Assembly (NCBI GenBank): GCA_947595585.1
Contig: CANQET010000004.1
Span: forward strand, 1-64,000
Direction: 5' to 3'
Origin: an uncultured Clostridia bacterium
Lineage (GTDB): Bacteria > Bacillota > Clostridia > Christensenellales > Borkfalkiaceae
DNA: 64,000 bases
A program made the translations under genes and the position numbers. Below are positions 53,157 through 63,100 of the stretch, one piece after another. The notes under the pieces are model-generated. The model was given only the letters and a program-made list of their open reading frames with translations, was not told where the DNA came from and made no database searches. Numbering within the stretch: position 1 is the first letter of the stretch; each line of letters starts with the position of its first letter.

Positions 53157-55019
53157 ATGGATACTTTTTACGAGACAACCTGCGATGCCGTCGTCATCGG
53201 CGCCGGGCATGCGGGCGCGGAAGCCGCGCTCGCGCTTGCGCGTACGGGGCTTTCCACCGTCGTACTGACGCTCAACCCCGACAGCATCGGCTTCATGCCC
53301 TGCAACCCCTCCGTCGGCGGCACCGCGAAGGGGCACCTCGTGCGTGAGATCGATGCGCTCGGCGGAGAAATGGGCCTGTGCGCGGATAAGTGCGCCCTGC
53401 AGTTCCGCATGCTCAACGAGGGCAAGGGCGCTGCCGTCCGCTCCTTGCGTGCCCAAATCGATAAAAACAAGTACCATACCGAGATGAAGCGCACCTTCGA
53501 GCACACCGAGAACCTCCGCATCTTGCAGGGGGAAGCGAAGGAGCTCATCGTCGAAGAAGGGAAGATCGCGGGCGTCGTTACGGCATACGGCGGTATCCTG
53601 CGCTGCCGTGCGGTCGTCGTCGCCACAGGCGTCTACCTCGGCGCGCGGACGATCACGGGCGAATACATCAAGCCCACGGGGCCGAACGGCTTCGAACGGG
53701 CGACCCTGCTCACCCAAAACCTTCTCTCGCTCGGCTTCTCCGTCCGCCGCTTCAAGACGGGCACCCCCGCCCGCCTCGACGGCAGGACGATCGATTTCTC
53801 CCGCCTCACCCCCCAAGCGGGAGAGCATGTGTACCCGTTTTCCTTCATGGACGACACCGTCCCCGCGGCGCAGACGCCCTGCTATCTCGCCTACACCAAC
53901 GAGCAGACGCACGCCCTCATCCGCGAAAATCTCACAAGGGCCCCCCTCTTTAACGGCACCATCTCCTCGGTCGGCCCGCGCTATTGCCCCTCGATCGAGA
54001 CCAAGGTCGTCCGCTTTTCCGAGAAGACCCGCCACCAGCTCTTCCTCGAGCCCGAGGGGGCAGATACGCAGGAGATCTACGTACAGGGGCTCTCCACTTC
54101 CCTTCCACACGACCTGCAGAAGAAGATGTATCGCACGGTGGAAGGGCTCGAAAAATGCGAGATCGTGCGCTACGCCTATGCGATCGAATACGACTGCATC
54201 GACAGCCTCGATCTTCTGCCCACGCTCGAGACAAAACGCATCCATGGGCTGTATTTTGCGGGACAGATCAACGGCACGAGCGGCTACGAAGAGGCCGCGG
54301 CGCAGGGCCTCATGGCGGGGCTGAATGCCTCCCTCGCCCTCCGCGGGCGTCCTCCGCTCATCTTGGGGCGGGATGAAGCCTACATCGGCGTGCTCATCGA
54401 CGACCTCGTCACCAAGGGCACCGACGAACCCTACCGCATGATGACTTCCCGCGCCGAATTCCGCCTCATGCTGCGGCAGGACAACGCCGATGAACGTCTC
54501 ACCGAAAAGGGGTACGCGGCGGGGCTCGTAAGCGAAGCACGGCATGCGCGCTTCCTCATGCGTATGGCGCAAAAAAAGGAGGCCCTCGAGGTGCTCGCGG
54601 GGCGTGCGGAGCAGAAAACGGCGGGGGCCCTCATCGAAAAACGGGGGGAAGCGCCCCCCGCGGCGGGGCTCACCTATGCCGATCTTCTGCGGCGGGGCAT
54701 CGATATCCACGAGATCTGCACGGCCTACGGGATCCTCTCCGGCCTCCCCGAAGATATCCTCTTGCGGTGTGAGACCGAGATCCGCTACGAGGGCTACTTA
54801 AAGCGCGGAAGGGCCGAGGCGGAGCACGTAAAACGCATGGGGGCCTGCCCCCTTCCCGAAGATATCGACTACGCCGCGATCTCGGGGCTGCGGCTCGAAG
54901 CGCGGGAAAAGCTCGCGCGCATCCGCCCCCTCGACCTTGGGCAGGCGGGCCGCATTTCGGGCGTCTCCCCCGCCGACATCGCCGTGCTCATGATCTATCT
55001 CGAAACCAAAAAACGCTGA
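53157..55019 (+). CDS. mnmG: tRNA uridine 5-carboxymethylaminomethyl modification enzyme MnmG
   Basis: 620 residues, full length. The FAD/NAD enzyme works with MnmE to modify wobble uridine 34. Motifs: VIGAGHAGAEAALALA (about 12-27), NPSVGGTAKGHLVREIDALGG, RRFKTGTPARLDGRTID, and LYFAGQINGTSGYEEAAAQG, followed by a C-terminal helical domain ending in ISGVSPADIAVLMIYLE. The start lies 9 bases past the dnaA terminator. MnmE, its usual partner, is not in the window. Confidence 0.96.
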   Translation: MDTFYETTCDAVVIGAGHAGAEAALALARTGLSTVVLTLNPDSIGFMPCNPSVGGTAKGHLVREIDALGGEMGLCADKCALQFRMLNEGKGAAVRSLRAQIDKNKYHTEMKRTFEHTENLRILQGEAKELIVEEGKIAGVVTAYGGILRCRAVVVATGVYLGARTITGEYIKPTGPNGFERATLLTQNLLSLGFSVRRFKTGTPARLDGRTIDFSRLTPQAGEHVYPFSFMDDTVPAAQTPCYLAYTNEQTHALIRENLTRAPLFNGTISSVGPRYCPSIETKVVRFSEKTRHQLFLEPEGADTQEIYVQGLSTSLPHDLQKKMYRTVEGLEKCEIVRYAYAIEYDCIDSLDLLPTLETKRIHGLYFAGQINGTSGYEEAAAQGLMAGLNASLALRGRPPLILGRDEAYIGVLIDDLVTKGTDEPYRMMTSRAEFRLMLRQDNADERLTEKGYAAGLVSEARHARFLMRMAQKKEALEVLAGRAEQKTAGALIEKRGEAPPAAGLTYADLLRRGIDIHEICTAYGILSGLPEDILLRCETEIRYEGYLKRGRAEAEHVKRMGACPLPEDIDYAAISGLRLEAREKLARIRPLDLGQAGRISGVSPADIAVLMIYLETKKR

Positions 55020-55024
55020 AAAAT

Positions 55025-55057
55025 GCGGCGGCAGTGATCTGCCGCCGCTTACTTTTT
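55025..55057 (+). terminator. mnmG terminator
   Basis: A perfect 10-bp stem GCGGCGGCAG with CTGCCGCCGC around TGAT, followed by TTACTTTTT. Confidence 0.9.
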
Positions 55058-55080
55058 CGACCCCATGTGCGCAAAATGCG

Positions 55081-55929
55081 CTATTTCCGCGTGAGAATTT
55101 CGGCCGAAAGCGGATACACGCTCCCGCTGTTTATGATCTCCCCGTATCCGTCGGCGACGATCTTCCCCCGCCGCGGGTTCTTGACGGAGTCCACGCTTCC
55201 GAGGATCTCGGCCGCGACGTCGCTGTATTCGAAGGCGAGGTCGCACCCCTCCATCGTACAATCGATCAATCTTAGCCCTTCGCAATAGCAGAGCGGCTGG
55301 GTGCCGCGGATCTTGCAGCGGACGAGGGTGAGCCCCCGCGAATACCAACCGAGGTACTCCCCGTCGATCACCGAATCCTCCACGCGCACGTCTTCGGCAT
55401 GCCAGAAGGCGTCCTTCGTCTTGAGACAGGAATCGCGGATGACGAGGCCGCGGCAGTATTGGAAGGCATATTTGCCCGTGAAATCGAGCTTGGAAAATTC
55501 GAGGTTTTTGCTCTCCAAAAAGGCGTATTCCGAGGATATGGTGCAGTTTTTTGCGGTGAGGCCGCGGACTTTCCAGCCGAATTCGGGGGAATCGGCCGTC
55601 ACGCCGCAGAGCGCCACGTTCCTACATTCGCGGAGGGCCTTGATGCCGTTCATTTTGCAATTTTCGATCGTGACGTCGGTATCATACCAGAGTGCGGCGC
55701 GGCAGTGCTCGGTCATCTCGCTGTCCGCAAGCACAAGCCCCTCCACATGCCAAAGGGGGTAGCGTAGGTCCATAAAACACCTGCGTACCTCGATGTTGCG
55801 GCTCTCCTTCAAGAAAGATTCACCGTCCTCTTCCCCCGCGACGCGGCAATTCTCGATCACGGCGTCCTGCGTGTAATAGAGCGCCCGCTCCCCGGGAAAA
55901 GTTTGGTTTTCGATCCTCTGTTTTTTCAT
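55081..55929 (-). CDS. DUF3737 family beta-helix protein
   Basis: 282 residues. It begins KKQRIENQTFPGERALYYTQDAVIENC and runs through short, regularly spaced strands such as GLTAKNCTISSEYAFLESKNLEFSKLDF and GLVIRDSCLKTKDAFWHAEDVRVEDSVIDG. This right-handed beta-helix of about 22-residue turns is DUF3737, widespread in Firmicutes and of unknown function. No signal peptide, so cytosolic. No catalytic residues can be proposed. A bidirectional terminator separates it from the mreB-like gene upstream. Confidence 0.9.
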   Translation of the reverse strand: MKKQRIENQTFPGERALYYTQDAVIENCRVAGEEDGESFLKESRNIEVRRCFMDLRYPLWHVEGLVLADSEMTEHCRAALWYDTDVTIENCKMNGIKALRECRNVALCGVTADSPEFGWKVRGLTAKNCTISSEYAFLESKNLEFSKLDFTGKYAFQYCRGLVIRDSCLKTKDAFWHAEDVRVEDSVIDGEYLGWYSRGLTLVRCKIRGTQPLCYCEGLRLIDCTMEGCDLAFEYSDVAAEILGSVDSVKNPRRGKIVADGYGEIINSGSVYPLSAEILTRK

Positions 55930-55985
55930 AGCGTCCCCACCCTTTTTGTCTCATACTCCGCCCCCGTTCTTCGGGCAAAAAAAGA

Positions 55986-56024
55986 AACCTCACTCCGAAA
56001 ATGCGGACATGAGTGAGGTTTTTT
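55986..56024. terminator. Terminator of the ppx-maf-mreB-like operon
   Basis: A perfect 10-bp stem AACCTCACTC (55986-55995) with GAGTGAGGTT (56011-56020), with T-runs on both strands. On the minus strand it ends the mreB-like transcript before the DUF3737 gene. Confidence 0.88.
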
Positions 56025-56034
56025 GCGGTTTTTG

Positions 56035-57030
56035 TTACGAAGGCATGCACACCTTGCGCATGAGCGCAGGGCTTGCGATGACCCTCCCGCCGCCGAGGAT
56101 GACGGCCGTCTCCACATCGTTGCGGCAATGCACTTCCATGTGCAGGTTCTCCGAAATGTGGTCGGCAAACCCCGCAAGCGCGCACACGCCCCCGCTCAAA
56201 TAGATCCCGTTGCGGCTCATCGTCGCCGAGACCTCCGCGGGAAGTTTGCGAAGGAGCAGGTCGGCGTATTCGAGGATCTTATCCACGAAGAAGCGGATGG
56301 GATACAGGATCTCCTGCGAGGAGATCGTCACCGTCCGCGGCCGCCCCGTGCCGTTATCCTGCCCGTTGACGGGCATGCTCTGATTGTCGTCCTGATAGAG
56401 GCTGCCCACCGTGCTCTTGAGTTTTTCGGCGGTGAGAAGCCCGATCTTGAGGTTGAAGACATCGACGATCTGGTCGATGATGCGGCTATCCATGTTGTTG
56501 CCGCCCACGCACATCGTAAGCCCTGCGATGATGCCGTCGAGGGAGAGCACGGCGAGCGAAGTCTTCCCCGCGCCGACGTCCATCGCGAAGACGGGATTGG
56601 ATTCGGAGAGCGGGAAGTCCTGCCCGATCGCGGCAAGGTAGGGCGTCTCGGCGAAGTTGACCCGCGAAATGCCCGCCGCCTTGGCGACGCGGTAATACTT
56701 CCTGCGCTCCTCGAGAGAACAGGCGCAGGGCACGCAGAAGAGCACCTCAATGCCCGTGACGGGACGGCGGGGCACGACCTTTTTCACAAAATATTCGAGC
56801 AGGATGCCCGCATAGCGTTCATCGCGGATCTCGCCCTCCCAGACGGGGAAGACGATATCCGTGAGTTCGGCCGTCTTGCCGAGCAGACGCTTGGCTTCAT
56901 CGCCGTAGGCACGGATCTCCTTGGTCTCCCGCGAGATGCTGAGCGCGGTCGCCTCGGAGAGGACGGCGCCCTCGCCCACGCGGTAGATCTTGGTGAGCGA
57001 CGTCCCCATTTCGATTGCAAGTTTTACCAT
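56035..57030 (-). CDS. MreB/Mbl-like actin-fold protein
   Basis: 331 residues, typical length for MreB. It has the actin-type phosphate-1 motif IEMGTSLTKIYRV, phosphate-2 AMDVGAGKTSLAVLSLDG, an adenosine motif LSGGVCALAGFADHI, and the FAETPYLAAIGQ connection similar to MreB. MreB assembles filaments under the membrane that guide wall synthesis. The divergence from standard MreB and the absence of mreC and mreD nearby mean it could be a MreB paralogue. The ATG overlaps the end of maf by 7 bases. Followed by a strong terminator. Confidence 0.8.
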   Translation of the reverse strand: MVKLAIEMGTSLTKIYRVGEGAVLSEATALSISRETKEIRAYGDEAKRLLGKTAELTDIVFPVWEGEIRDERYAGILLEYFVKKVVPRRPVTGIEVLFCVPCACSLEERRKYYRVAKAAGISRVNFAETPYLAAIGQDFPLSESNPVFAMDVGAGKTSLAVLSLDGIIAGLTMCVGGNNMDSRIIDQIVDVFNLKIGLLTAEKLKSTVGSLYQDDNQSMPVNGQDNGTGRPRTVTISSQEILYPIRFFVDKILEYADLLLRKLPAEVSATMSRNGIYLSGGVCALAGFADHISENLHMEVHCRNDVETAVILGGGRVIASPALMRKVCMPS

Positions 57031-57581
57031 TTTGTTCCTCCGATCCTCGAAAGCAGGGCGCGCACCGTCTCCTCGGGCAGCCCCACCACGTTCGTATAGC
57101 TTCCCTCGATGTGTTCGACGAGCGGGAAGCCGTCTTGTATGCCGTAGGCACCCGCCTTATCGAGGGGGAGCCCGCTTTTTACATATGCTGCGATGAGGTC
57201 TTCCTCCAAGGGGTGAAAGAAGACTTTCGTTGCGACGACTTCCTCCCCGCAAAACCCCGAAGAAAGCACACATACCCCCGTGAATACCTCGTGCATCCTC
57301 CCGCTCAGAAGGCGGAGCATGCGCGCGGCGTCCGCTTCGTCTTCGGGCTTTCCGAGGATGTTCCCCCCGAGGCAGACGACGGTATCCGCGCCGAGCACCA
57401 CATCGTTCGGATGGCGCGAAAATACGTCCTCTGCCTTCCCACGGGCAAAGGCGAGGACGGTCTCCCGTGCCGTAAGGCCCTCCCCCTTCTCTTCGAACCG
57501 GGAGGGCTCTACTTCAAATTCGAGCCCCAGCTGCGAAAGGATCTCCCGCCGCCGCGGCGAATTGCTGGCAAGAATGAGCAT
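57024..57581 (-). CDS. maf: Maf-type nucleotide pyrophosphatase
   Basis: About 185 residues from the ATG at 57581, which overlaps the ppx stop by one base. The N-terminus MLILASNSPRRREIL, the central FARGKAEDVF and GADTVVCLGG, and KAGAYGIQDGF are Maf signatures. Maf hydrolyses non-canonical nucleoside triphosphates such as dTTP/UTP or m5UTP and affects septum formation in Bacillus. It lies between ppx and an mreB-like gene, echoing the maf-radC-mreBCD locus of Bacillus, though radC and mreCD are absent. Confidence 0.93.
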   Translation of the reverse strand: MLILASNSPRRREILSQLGLEFEVEPSRFEEKGEGLTARETVLAFARGKAEDVFSRHPNDVVLGADTVVCLGGNILGKPEDEADAARMLRLLSGRMHEVFTGVCVLSSGFCGEEVVATKVFFHPLEEDLIAAYVKSGLPLDKAGAYGIQDGFPLVEHIEGSYTNVVGLPEETVRALLSRIGGTKW

Positions 57582-59092
57582 CAGAGGATCTCGAGGTTCT
57601 TCTTGAAGGCCCGCTTGAACTCCCCGCCCGCATTCATCGCCTGCCGGATCTCGAGGGAGGCATCCCCCGCGAGCTCGGTCTTCATGATGACGGAATCCCC
57701 GAGCACGTCGCAATTGATCCCCTTGACCATGCCGAGGCCGCTGCGATCGAAGCTCTCCGCGATGCGGAGGAGCACGCCGAGCTTGCGGACGATATCGAGG
57801 TCCTCTTCACTGACGATATCCTTATAGCGGTTCCAATCGGCGGGAGCGAGGTCTTCCTTTCTATGGCACCCCGCGACGAACGCCGCGAGCACGATCTCCC
57901 TGTGCGTGGCGCCGTAGATGCCCGAATTGAGGATCATATAGCGGCTGTGCTTCTGGTTGTTGTAGTAGCGGACGCGCAGCCCGCAGTCGTGCAAGCTCGC
58001 CGCGATCTTGAGCACCTTGAGGTAGATCCTCGGGAATTTATGCAATACCCGCAGCTGTTTGAAGAGCTGGATCGAAAGATGCACGACGTGCTCCACATGG
58101 GCCTCGTTGCAGCCGTAGTACTTGACGAGGGTGGAGAGCGAATAGGAGAGCACATCCGAGATGGGGCGCTCGAGGGTGAGCGGGATGGCGTAGTTGAACA
58201 TGATCCCCTCTCTCAGGCCGCATCCCCCGATCGTGAAGCTCTCGATGTGCAGATAATCGGTGAACGCCTTGATGATGGCGAGCGCGGCGGGCATGATGTC
58301 CGCACGGGCGGGCGAAAGTCCGCGGATGCGCTTGCGCTTCTCGACGTCGAGCACCCGCACCATGCCATAGACAGAGCGGAAATCATCCACCGCGAATTGG
58401 TAGTTATGCACGATGTTGAGCGGATATTTGCGGATGACGCGGTTGATCTTGTAGAGGTTGCGAAAGGAACCGCCCACGCCGATCATCTGGGCGTCGGGTT
58501 CGACTTCCGAGAGCCATGCGATCTTCTTGAACTGTTCGGTGAAGAACTCCTCGATCTTCGCCGTCTGCTCCTCGGGGGTGCCGTCGTCGGCAAAGAGATC
58601 GGTGAGGGTGACGGCGCCGAATGCGAGCGTCTCGTAGTGCAGGATGCTCCTGCGGTTGTAGTAGATGATCTTGGTGCTGCCGCCGCCGATCTCGAGGATG
58701 ATCCCCTTGGGGATGTCCATCGAATTGATGACGCCGCGGTAGACGAGGGTCGCCTCCTCCTCTTCGGAGAGCACGTCGACGCGGATGCCGCAGGTCGCCT
58801 GGATCTCATCGAGGAAAGAGCGCTGATTTTTGGCACGGCGGACCGCCGCCGTCGCAACGGCGATGATACGCTCGACGCCCGTGGCATCGCACAGGCGCTT
58901 GAACATCTTGAGTGTCTTGATGGTTTCGGCGACGCGTTGCGGCTTCAGAAAGCCGTCCCTATCCATGTCCTGACCAAGGCGTACGCTCTCCTTGAGCTCG
59001 TCCTCCACCATGAAATGCCCGTCTCCGAGCATCCGCACGATCACCAGCCTTGCGGAATTCGACCCGAGGTCGATAATGCCGATCTTTTCCAT
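57581..59092 (-). CDS. ppx: Exopolyphosphatase/pppGpp phosphatase
   Basis: 503 residues. Ppx/GppA proteins hydrolyse polyphosphate or pppGpp in the cytosol. Actin-fold motifs: GIIDLGSNSARLVIVR (about 5-20), VATAAVRRAKNQ, LEIGGGSTKIIYY and GVGGSFRNLYKI. The C-terminal third (about 310-500) is an HD-like domain with SLHDCGLRVRYYNNQKHSRYM. The start ATG at 59092 lies behind a strong leader promoter. It is the first gene of a unit with maf and the mreB-like gene, joined by short overlaps. Confidence 0.93.
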   Translation of the reverse strand: MEKIGIIDLGSNSARLVIVRMLGDGHFMVEDELKESVRLGQDMDRDGFLKPQRVAETIKTLKMFKRLCDATGVERIIAVATAAVRRAKNQRSFLDEIQATCGIRVDVLSEEEEATLVYRGVINSMDIPKGIILEIGGGSTKIIYYNRRSILHYETLAFGAVTLTDLFADDGTPEEQTAKIEEFFTEQFKKIAWLSEVEPDAQMIGVGGSFRNLYKINRVIRKYPLNIVHNYQFAVDDFRSVYGMVRVLDVEKRKRIRGLSPARADIMPAALAIIKAFTDYLHIESFTIGGCGLREGIMFNYAIPLTLERPISDVLSYSLSTLVKYYGCNEAHVEHVVHLSIQLFKQLRVLHKFPRIYLKVLKIAASLHDCGLRVRYYNNQKHSRYMILNSGIYGATHREIVLAAFVAGCHRKEDLAPADWNRYKDIVSEEDLDIVRKLGVLLRIAESFDRSGLGMVKGINCDVLGDSVIMKTELAGDASLEIRQAMNAGGEFKRAFKKNLEIL

Positions 59093-59182
59093 AGTTTTTG
59101 CATGTCCCGTCCTTTCTCAAAATTGCAGAATTTCCATCTGCGCGGGAGAAATCGAACACTTACCCTATTTTACGTTATTGCC

Positions 59183-59211
59183 ATTTTACCACAGTCAAAA
59201 AGGTTTGTCCA
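59183..59211 (-). promoter_or_regulatory. Promoter of the ppx-maf-mreB-like operon
   Basis: Minus-strand TGGACA (59206-59211), 17-bp spacer, TAAAAT (59183-59188) with an extended -10 TGG. A second TAAAAT downstream may add a weaker start. Confidence 0.65.
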
Positions 59212-59238
59212 TACCCTTTTTGAAAATATTTCCCGATT

Positions 59239-59619
59239 TTATAAACTTTTTTTGCCGCGTGAGAAGATCGCCTCCCGCAATGTGAGAAAGGAGAGGAAGA
59301 TGAGGAAGGCGCCGAAGCCTTTCCTGAGCGCCGCGGCGGGAAGAAAAGAGGCCAAAAGCGAGGATAGGGCCGCGCTCAAAAGGGCGGGGACGATGAGCCG
59401 AAAAAGCCCGTTTTTTTGCACCAGTCCCCCGCGTTTGTGGACGGAAAGGGCGAGGGCGGCCATGGGAAGAAAGGCGAGGAGATTGACCCCTTGCGCCGCG
59501 GTCTGCTCCACGCCGAGGCACAAGGTAAGCAGGGGGATGAGGGCGCTTCCGCCCCCCATGCCCATGCCGCCGAGGATCCCCCCGAGCACCCCGCAGAAGA
59601 AGAGAAGGAAGAAGGCCAT
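59239..59619 (-). CDS. TSUP (TauE/SafE) transporter, second half
   Basis: About 126 residues with four hydrophobic segments (about 1-20, 40-60, 74-95, 100-118). It begins MAFFLLFFCGVLGGILGGMGMGGGS, the glycine-rich motif that opens each half of TSUP transporters (sulfite or organosulfur exporters). The normal protein has two such halves in one chain of about 250 residues. Here the first half is encoded separately just upstream, and the ATG overlaps its stop by one base (TGATG), giving translational coupling. The two probably assemble as a heterodimer in the membrane. The substrate is unknown. Confidence 0.8.
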   Translation of the reverse strand: MAFFLLFFCGVLGGILGGMGMGGGSALIPLLTLCLGVEQTAAQGVNLLAFLPMAALALSVHKRGGLVQKNGLFRLIVPALLSAALSSLLASFLPAAALRKGFGAFLIFLSFLTLREAIFSRGKKSL

Positions 59620-59969
59620 CAGAAGAGCATCCTCACGCCCGCCGCAAACATGAGAAGGGCGAAGAGCAGGGAGAGCGCCCGCACGGGGAGCTTTGCGAGA
59701 AATTTCGCGCCGAAGACCCCTCCTGAGGCGACGCCGAGGGAGACGGGCAGAAGGACGGAGAGCGGGACGAGCCCCCGCAGAAGATAGATGAGCCCGCCCG
59801 CAAGGGAGACGGGAAGGATGACTGCGATCGCCGTGGCATGCGCCGCCCGCACTCCCCGCCCCGCCGCGCGCAAGATGGGTACGGCGACCATGCCGCCGCC
59901 CCCGCCGAAGAGCCCGCCGGCCGCCCCGACCGCGATGCCGCCGAGCAAATACGTCATGTTTTTGTGCAT
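59619..59969 (-). CDS. TSUP (TauE/SafE) transporter, first half
   Basis: 116 residues; ATG at 59969 with AGGAGG 6 bases upstream. It starts MHKNMTYLLGGIAVGAAGGLFGGGGGMVAVP, the N-terminal TSUP motif, and has four hydrophobic segments ending in GVRMLF. Together with the gene at 59239-59619 it makes up a complete TSUP-type carrier split in two. Such split carriers occur in some Firmicutes, so this is not necessarily a mutation; the overlapping TGATG start suggests a functional pair. Not a frameshift, because both halves have complete ends. Confidence 0.8.
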   Translation of the reverse strand: MHKNMTYLLGGIAVGAAGGLFGGGGGMVAVPILRAAGRGVRAAHATAIAVILPVSLAGGLIYLLRGLVPLSVLLPVSLGVASGGVFGAKFLAKLPVRALSLLFALLMFAAGVRMLF

Positions 59970-60071
59970 TTTTTCCTCCTTTGCCGCGCTTCCGCGCCCC
60001 CGCTTTGCGCGTATTTCCAAGGAAAAGTATGTGTCGGACGAAAAAATTTTGTCTTCCTCCCGCGAAATTGC

Positions 60072-60100
60072 TTGCCACGCGCGACGTTTTATATTAAAAT
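60072..60100 (+). promoter_or_regulatory. Promoter of the 1218-residue surface protein gene
   Basis: TTGCCA (60072-60077), 17-bp spacer, TAAAAT (60095-60100). It is followed by an AAAGGTG ribosome site before the ATG at 60180. Confidence 0.7.
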
Positions 60101-60179
60101 AGAGAAGATTTCCAATCGATAAATTTTTGACCGCGGGCAAACGGCGCTCTGTTTCTCGCGATCGGCAAAGGTGTGAAAT

Positions 60180-63100
60180 ATGGCAAACTTCTTCAAATCG
60201 GGCAAGCGGAAAAAAACCGTGGCACTGGCGCTCGGCGCCGTGCTCTCGTTCAGCCTCTCCCTCGGCGCTCTCGCGGCATGCGGAAAGGAAAATACGCCGA
60301 ACGAGGACGATACGTCCAAACCCGCCGTGACCGATACCCAGCTGCTCAAAAACGGCAATTTCGAATTCTACAGCGAAAAGGATGAGGACGATCGGGACAA
60401 GCTCCGCAACCTCATCAACTCGCCGACCGATTGGTCGTTCTCCTCGGGCTCTCCCTCTTCGGATACGAGCTCGGGCATCATCGACCTCTCCCTCTGGGAT
60501 TACTACGCGAAGGCCGGCAGGGCGTTCTCCTCGGCCGACGATGCGGCCGCCCACTGGAACGATGAAGGCGTCACGGCATACGACCGCCTCAAGTTCTACG
60601 ACGACAACGACATCGATTCCTCCACGGAATTCTCGCTCTACGGCGATTATCGCTACACCGTAGACTATGAAGACGTCCGCTATCTCGATGAGGAAGTGGG
60701 CGCGCTCAAGCTGCACGACGACGAAAAGCAGACCGAAGACGGGGAGACGAGCATCCTCATGATCCACAACCGCCGCACTTCGGACGGCGTCCGCGGCACG
60801 GCGCAGTACTATTCCTCTTCGTCGACGATCACCCTCTCCGCAGGCACGGCGGCCGCGGTCTCCGTATGGGTCCGTACGGCAAGCCTCTACCACTATGCGG
60901 CGAGCACGAGCGGCGAGGACGACGTGGAAGTCACCCGCAGGGCAGGCGCCTACATCGGCGTACGCACCACCGTCGGCGGCAAGACCCTTTCCGACGACAT
61001 GCAGATCAAGAACATCAACACGGCGGACGTCACCGAGAACAACGGTTGGAAGCAGTACACCGTGTACATCCGTGCCAACACCTATGCGACGACGACCTTC
61101 CGCCTTCTTCTCGGGCTCGGGCAGGGCACCTCGGACAACCGCTACTATGCCGTAGACGGCTATGCCTTCTTCGACGACGTCACCTGCAAGCTCATCTCCG
61201 AACAGGAATACCTCGAGAAGACGGAGGGCCTCAACAATACGACCTGCGATCTCGGCAGCAAGAAGACCGAGAAGCAGTTCGAGGCCGTCGATCCCGCAAC
61301 GGGCGCGATGACCCCCTACGATACCTATGCGATCGACCTCTCCGCCGAGCTCTCGCGGCTCAACCTCAAGGGAGCGGAGTCCGAATACAGCTTCGCGCTC
61401 ACCAAGGAGACTTCGGGCAGCAAGACGTACACCTCCGCCACCATCGATCCTTCCCTCGGCGATCTCACCAATTCCGCCGATAAGACCAAGGCGAGCATCA
61501 CGCAGGTGATGACGCTCGACGAGATCGCCGCGACCGAAAACGGCTACCTCAAGACGATCTACGAGAACGACTTCAAAGAGAAGTTTCCCTTCGAGAACAC
61601 CGAAGACATCGTGATGCTCCTCTCCTCCAACGGGGCCGCGTATACCGCTTCCCTTTCGATGAAGGAGTTCACCTTGCAGCCCAAGTCCCGCATCCTCCTC
61701 TCCTTCTTCGTGAAGACGAGCGAAGTGCGCACGGGCAAGACGGGTGCGGGCGCAAGCATCATCGACGGCGAAAACAAGACGACGATCTCCTCCTTCGATT
61801 CGACCAAAGTCGCGACGGTGGATATCGATACCGACGACGAGACGCTCACGGATATCTATAAGGGTTGGGTGCAGTGCTTCTTCTTCATCGAGAACGCCAC
61901 CGAGACCGAGAAGACCTTCCGCCTCGAGCTCACCTGCGGCCCCACTGCCATCGCAAGCTCGGAGAAGAGCGCCTACGGCGACGGCTATGCCGCATTCGCG
62001 AACTTCCGCACGGCGGAGCTCACCGAAACGCAATACGGCTACGGGACTTCGGGCACCTATTCTTCGATCGTCTCCCTCACCGAATCGGTGAAGGATAGCT
62101 CCAAGTTCGATAACGCAGCCGCCAACGGGCCGCAGCTCGAAGACGGCCTCGCCGTTCCCGCAAGCTACACGGGCGTGCTCTCGGGCAGCAACGTGCTCGT
62201 CGAGAGCAAGAAGGATGAAGACGGGAACATCACCAACGGCAACCCCGGCCGCGCAGATCTGCAAAGCAAATACAGCATCTACACGGGCCTTCTCTCCAAT
62301 GAATATGCGGAGAAGTACGTGGCGGGCGATGCGCCTTGGCAGACCTTCCTGAACACGCTGGCGGGCACGACCGATCCCAACGAATGGTGGCGCAACCTCT
62401 TCGGCAACAAGAAGACGGCCGCCGACGCCGCCTATCAGCCCCTCGTCATCCTCAACACTTCGGCTTCGCCCACGACCTCTTACGGCTTCTTCGCGAAGAA
62501 CACGGCGACCTTTGCGGCGAGCAGCGCCACCCTCGTCACCGTGCGCGTGAAGCTCTCCCTCGGGGCCAAGGCGTACTTCTACCTCACCGACGTCTCGGAT
62601 GTGGAGAAGGGATACAACGATCGCCTCTCCCCCACCCTTCCCAAAGTCACCTATTGGTATGATGAAGACGGGAACATCGTGGCGAAGGACCCCGAGAGCA
62701 AGGACTATAACGAGGATACGGATATCCTCTACACCCTCGAGGAGAACGGCCTCTATAAGAAGGTCAAAGGCGAGGGCGAGGACTACTTCGCGAACCTTGC
62801 CGCCTATGAGCGCGACGACGATGGCAACTATGTGACCAAGAGCGGCACGATCGCCTTCTATCATAAGCAGGACGACGCCGATCCCGATACCGCCTACGCC
62901 TATTACGACGAAGAGAGCGAGACCTATTCGCAGCCCGTGAAGCCGCTTCCCGCGACCGACGGCGTGCGCTACACCTCCCCCGATCTCTCCTCCTACGATG
63001 CCGTCCTCTCCGTGGAAGGCACCGCGGACAACGCAGATCGCTGGGTGACCGTCAGCTTCTTCGTGCAGACGGGCAACGAGGCGAAGACCTACCGTCTTGA

